Below, piece by piece: positions 49,697-64,000 of a DNA stretch of 64,000 nucleotides. Numbering within the stretch: position 1 is the first letter of the stretch; each line of letters starts with the position of its first letter. The position numbers and the translations under genes are program-made. The stretch lies in contig NW_026262690.1 in the NCBI RefSeq assembly GCF_021869535.1, positions 67,821,995-67,885,994 of the forward strand, read 5' to 3'. Under the pieces are notes generated by a model that was given only the letters and a program-made list of their open reading frames with translations, was not told the DNA's origin and made no database searches. This stretch comes from Mytilus californianus. Lineage: Eukaryota; Mollusca; Bivalvia; Mytilida; Mytilidae.

Positions 49697-51301
49697 CTAA
49701 TAAGAAAATTATAGATCAATAATAAATAATGCCATCAGCATTTTTTTTTATGATAAACCTGGACTTGGTTGAGTGTAATAACTTTTTTGTCCTTGTGTCT
49801 AGTACTTTGTGCTAGAAACATTTACACCATAAACTTCTTTCACTTTAATACACTCACTGTCTTGGCTGAACCATGACAGCTAAATCAGACTTAAAGAATC
49901 ATTGTTTTTATGTCTGATAACAGATTTTAAACATAAGAAAGTTTCAAAAAGAAACCCTATATTTCAGGACTTCAATGGATTTGAACAGGCTCGATCATAA
50001 CTGGTTATACATCTCTGTTTCTACTTCTATGAATAATTGATTACTTAAGATTCATTTTTAACCAATTTTATTTCAATTTGTTTGTATCAAAATTATTCAA
50101 ACTTAAAAATTAAAATAATCAACAGCAATAAATAAAATGCATTACAATAATTTATATCAACATCTACTGATTTTTAGAAAGGCATTATAAGCAATAAATG
50201 CTATATTTCTTAAAACACAGACTGAAGGTAATTAATAAAGTGGATTTCATTCTTTTATTTCATAATTATAAATTGTTCAATTTATATTTCATAAATTGAA
50301 TATAAATGGCACTCATTCCTCTCCATCAGCTGAGAAGAGTTTCTTGCAAGTTGTCAACAATAGACACATACAAAGATTGCTAATGGAGATCACTTGCATA
50401 TCATACTTCTATGCTCACTGGTTGGATTTCATTAGAATCAGGTCCAAAGATTACAGAAAAAATGCAAAGCAAACCGAGTTTATAATGAAGAATAGGAATT
50501 TTTTGTATAACCTTTCAAATACTTATAACAAATCATGCTGCTCCCTATTTAGGAACTGTTTAGAAAGAATACAATATATGTTTAGTTGAACATACATATA
50601 TCAGTAAAATGCCCAGGAGGAGTTGGGGTTTGGGGCCTGCAGCCTAATTGCCTGGAATCCATATGAAAGGTGAGGTTTACTTAGTTCATACACTGTCAAC
50701 ACTGTGTTCATGACTTCAAAAATGCCATTACATTATCACAAAATGTTCATGTTAAAAAACAGAAGTCATGAATCCCTCAAGGCATACTGGAAGGATTTCA
50801 TACAAATATAATTTTCACAATAATGTTTAAGAGAAAGACTTAACAAATGCTAATAAACAGGAATAAAATTCACACTTAAATTATGCAAGTATCTGTCAAC
50901 TGGAATAAAACACAAACTTAATCTGAAAGATATCCTTATACACTTATGTACAAAAAATGAGTTTCAGAGCTGGTTTTAAAAAATAGTCATTTTTTTTTTA
51001 ATTTTCCAAGTCCGAAGTTTACTTAAGAAAGTCAATCAACCCCAACAAAATACATATCTTTCTGTATGTGATCATGATACACTAAATGTTCAAAAATTAG
51101 CTCTCCAAAAATAACTAAGCAAGTCTGTAACAATTGTTTGAGTTAAGTACACGACATAAGTAGTTGCAACCTATAAACTGTTTACACATATACCTCATGT
51201 AATTCCATAGTTATTCTGAAAATAAAAAATAAACATTTCTCGTTGCTACCAGTTCCAAAACTTTTTTATGGCCATAGTGCTCAAAAGAAATAAATTTGGC
51301 A
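49697..51301. other. Region downstream of PEX1; no gene recognised
   Basis: AT-rich. It may contain the end of a long PEX1 3' UTR on the minus strand if the signal at 51332 is not used. No other exon was recognised. Confidence 0.4.
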
Positions 51302-51331
51302 TGTACATCACAGAGAACTGTTCTGCCATAC

Positions 51332-51337
51332 TTTATT
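51332..51337 (-). terminator. Candidate PEX1 polyadenylation signal
   Basis: AATAAA on the minus strand, 226 bases past the PEX1 stop codon. It is the first canonical hexamer I find downstream of that stop, but in AT-rich DNA it may be coincidental. Confidence 0.35.
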
Positions 51338-51562
51338 TCCAATAGTTTGGCCATTCTATTGATTTATAATGGTCAAGATAGGCAATAATAAAGAAACAAT
51401 CAGCAGGTCCTGCAATGAAATTTTCAACAATTTAGTTCTAACAAAGTCAGCTGTTCTCATGAAAAATATTTTTTTTCTCATGTAGCACCAGAGAAGTTAC
51501 ACTTGCCATGTACTATCCTTTCAAAAGCTTCTTTTTTCCCAAATATTTGTAATAACAATTCT

Positions 51563-61536
<9,974 letters not shown>

Positions 61537-61849
61537 TTACAAACCAGCATTCCAATTTATACCAAAATAATATTTAAGTGTTTGAAAAAAATACAAGTTT
61601 GTTTTATACATGAATGTTAATTATTTAAACAGGTTGATAATATAAATAAAATGCTCCGCAGGGCGCAGCTTGATACGACCGCAGAGGTCGAACCCTGAAC
61701 AGTTGGGGCAAGTATGGACACAACATTCAAGCTTGATACAGCTCTGAATTTGGATTGTGATTAAATATTTGACGCAGCATAGGTTTCTGACACAGAATGA
61801 ATGAGGTCTAAGAACTTAAAAATTTTAAATTGGACATTCACCTATTATG

Positions 61850-62315
61850 GTCCAATATCCAAAATCTAAATACATGGTTAGATTCAGCATATCAAAGAAC
61901 CCCAAGAATTCAATTTTTGATGAAATCAAACAAAGATTAATTTTGGACCCTTTTGACCTCAATGTGGACAAAGTTGATAACGGGGCCCAAAAATCAAAAA
62001 TCTAAATACATGGTTAGATTCAGCATATCAAAGAACCCCATATATTCAATTTTTGTTGAAATCAAACAAAGTTTAATTTTGGACCCCGATTTGGACCAAC
62101 TTGAAAACTGGGCCCATAATCAAAAATCTAAATACATGTTTAGATTCAGCATATCAAAGAACCCCAATAATTCAATTTTTGATGAAATCAAACAAAGTTA
62201 AATTTTGGACCCTTTGGACCTCAATGTGGACCAATTTAAAAACGGGGCCCAAAATCCAAAAACTTAATACACGGTTAGATTCAGCATATTAAAGAACCCC
62301 AAGAATTCAAGAATA
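61850..62315. repeat. 136-bp tandem array, about 4 copies
   Basis: The marker ATCTAAATACATGG occurs at 61864, 62000 and 62126, with a variant at 62262. Spacing is 136, 126 and 136, so one unit lost 10 bases. Units share TTAGATTCAGCATATCAAAG and GACCTCAATGTGGAC. The open frames here are by-products of the repeat. Confidence 0.93.
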
Positions 62316-62368
62316 AAACCCCATTGAAATTGATCAAGAAATAAGCAATTTATACGAAGTATCTTCTT

Positions 62369-62590
62369 TTGCGCAATACTGTACAATTGACAATTTCTTG
62401 CTATTGCGCAATATTGTGCTATTGGATATTTCTTGCTATTGCGCAATACTGTGCAATTGAAGATTTCTTGCTATTGCGCAATACTGTGCAATTGAAGATT
62501 TCTTGCTATTGCGCAATACTGTGCAATTGAAGATTTCTTGCTATTGTGCAATACTGTGCAATTGAAAATTTCTTGCTATTGCACAATACT
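62369..62590. repeat. 35-bp minisatellite, 6.3 copies
   Basis: Unit TTGCGCAATACTGTGCAATT GAAGATTTCTTGCTA starting at 62369, 62404, 62439, 62474, 62509 and 62544, with a partial seventh at 62579. Units are contiguous, without spacers. Confidence 0.97.
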
Positions 62591-62698
62591 TATTATATAA
62601 TAATTTACACATCCTGTTTGGTGTGTATCTCCTACCATATCATTATTATTTGCTTTTAAATATAAATCAGAACTAACCAACTTAAAATGGAAAATTTT

Positions 62699-62757
62699 AA
62701 AAGAAAAAAAAAAGGAAAAAAAGAAAAAAAAAGAAAGAAAAAAAATCCCCCCCCCCT
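62699..62757. repeat. A-rich run followed by a C run
   Basis: AAAAGAAAAAAAAAAGG-type sequence ending in about ten Cs, a low-complexity joint between the 35-bp and 161-bp arrays. Confidence 0.9.
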
Positions 62758-62785
62758 AATTTTTTGAACCCCCTTATGATTCATC

Positions 62786-63350
62786 ACCCCCAAACTCAAT
62801 CCCAGCCTTCCCTTTGTGGTATGGTACCTTGCAGTACAATTTCAGAGAGATCCATACACTTGAACACAAGTTATTGTCTGGAAACTAGAAAAATGCTTAT
62901 TTTTGGCCCCTTTTTGGCCCCCAATTCCTAAACGTTTCGGGCAATTACCCCCAAACTCAATTCCAGCTTTCCCTTTGTGATATGGAACCTTGTAGTACAA
63001 TTTAAGAAATATCCAAACACTTACACACAAGTTATTGTCATGAAACTAGAAAAATGCTTGTTTTTTGCCCCTTTTTTGGCCCCTAATTCCTAAAATTTTG
63101 AGGCAATTACCCCCAAAATCAATTACAGCCTTCCCTTTGTGATATGGAATCTTGTGGTACAATGTCAGAGAGATCCATACACTTACACACAAGTTATTGT
63201 CTGGAAGTTACAAAAATGCTTATTTTTGGCCCCTTTTTGGCCCCTAATTCCTTAACTGTTGGTACCATAACCCCCAAAATCAATCCCAACCTTCCTTTCG
63301 TGGTATTGAACCTTATGGTAAAATTTCATGGAGATCCATTTACTTAAACT
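62786..63350. repeat. 161-bp tandem array, about 3.5 copies
   Basis: The marker CAAACTCAAT/CAAAATCAAT is at 62791, 62952, 63114 and 63275 (spacing 161, 162, 161). Units share CCTTCCCTTTGTGRTATGG, ACACAAGTTATTGTC and TTTTTGGCCCC. It ends ACTAAAGTTAGAGTGCG, a block also found at the end of each family G unit. Confidence 0.93.
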
Positions 63351-63455
63351 AAAGTTAGAGTGCGAAAACCAATGTGTCTTCGGACGACGACGCCAACGTC
63401 ATACCAATATACGACCAAAAAATTTTTAATTTTTGCCGTCGTATAAAAATTGTAA

Positions 63456-64000
63456 GGGTTCCGCGGAACCCAGTGTCTCGCCTATTTTTGCTGTTAGTCG
63501 CAGGCTCAACAAAAATGGGGAAAAAATTATTAAAAATTTTTCCTCTAGATACTATCTTTTGATTGTAAGAAGTTCTGTTCAAGTTTGGTAAAAATCCAAG
63601 AAGGTTTATGAATCTAATAAATGTTTTAAAAACTTTAACTGCAGACTGTACGTAATGTTAACTGGAATAAAACTAAGTCCATCTATAAGTAATATACAGA
63701 AAAACAGGAAATAAATTTTTATAAAATTTCCTTCTAGATACTAGCTTTTGATCATAAAGAAGCTTCTGTCCAAGTGTGGTACAAATCCAGGATAGTTTAA
63801 GAAAGTTATTAAAGTTTTGAAAGCTTTAACCACAGAGTGAATGTAATGTTAACTGGCAGAAAAACTAAGTCCATTTATAAGTAAAATACGGATAAACAGG
63901 ATTTTTTTTTTAACAAAATTTACTTTTGAATACTATCTTATGATCACAAACAAGCTTCTGTCCAAGTGTGGTACAAATCCAGGATAGTTTAAGAAAGTTA
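63456..64000. repeat. Family L: palindrome start and 190-bp tandem array (runs off window)
   Basis: Begins with the perfect 16-bp palindrome GGGTTCCGCGGAACCC (63456-63471), then AGTGTCTCGCC. An array follows with CTCTAGATACTATCTTTTGA at about 63542 and related blocks at about 63732 and 63922, spacing 190. The last unit is cut by the window end. Confidence 0.8.

Larger units (their letters stand above)
61651..63445. mobile_element. Family I: composite element with three tandem arrays
   Basis: Starts ATGCTCCGCAGGGCGCAGCT then TGATACGACCGCAGAGG and ends with a hairpin ATACGAC ... GTCGTAT (about 63408-63445). Between are arrays of 136-, 35- and 161-bp units and an A/C-rich run. I recognise both ends from mussel DNA, but treating the whole as one element is an inference. 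It may be two nested elements. Confidence 0.6.

Noticed and set aside
61675-61705. tRNA-like GGTTCGACCTC on the minus strand
   Set aside because: It belongs to the conserved left end of family I. No cloverleaf can be drawn.
61953-62292. Protein-coding frames over the 136-bp array
   Set aside because: They are by-products of the tandem repeat and shift phase where a unit lost 10 bases.
62369-62590. CRISPR-like array
   Set aside because: The 35-bp units are contiguous, with no spacers, and the genome is animal.

Overview
This is a eukaryotic, AT-rich, intron- and repeat-dominated window, almost certainly from a bivalve mollusc and most likely a mussel (Mytilus-like). The evidence is the set of short interspersed repeats that I recognise as typical of mussel DNA (for example the tail module TTGTCTCATTGGCAATCATA), Pearl-like elements with tandem-repeat cores, and a PEX1 gene with metazoan-style introns. 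There are no operons, ribosome binding sites, rRNA genes or CRISPR arrays. Most open frames in the window are chance frames or lie inside repeats.

The one host gene I can support is PEX1, the peroxisome biogenesis AAA+ ATPase, on the minus strand from about 61516 down to 51563. Five exons could be built (61434-61516, 61048-61151, 59631-60005, 59078-59268, 51563-51647). All boundaries follow GT-AG and the reading frame joins across every junction. They encode about 279 residues from just after Walker B of the second AAA domain to the C-terminus. The 5' part of the gene lies beyond the right edge. The last intron is about 7.4 kb and holds most of the right-hand repeats. The penultimate exon ends inside a 20-bp minisatellite whose unit is the exon/intron boundary itself, so the array is a row of copied splice donors.

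The left 51 kb is intergenic or intronic DNA filled with mobile-element relics. It starts with the 3' end of a Tc1/mariner-type transposase (1-213). A 5'-truncated LINE (14534-18420) has its reverse-transcriptase frame split by a hairpin-rich DNA insertion and then shifted. A second, badly decayed LINE sits at 20444-22275. There are many copies of about ten interspersed families (called A to L here), two MITEs with exact 5-bp target duplications (31843-31983, 34913-35050), a fold-back element (6380-6966), and tandem arrays with 42-, 44-, 62- and 86-bp units.

The right end (61650-64000) is a pile-up of tandem-core elements: 136-bp, 35-bp and 161-bp arrays inside one apparent 1.8-kb element, followed by a 190-bp array that runs off the window. 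Long stretches such as 26.2-30.0 kb and 38.4-45.7 kb contain nothing that I can recognise. Family letters are labels for this window only; matching them to published families needs a repeat-library search.
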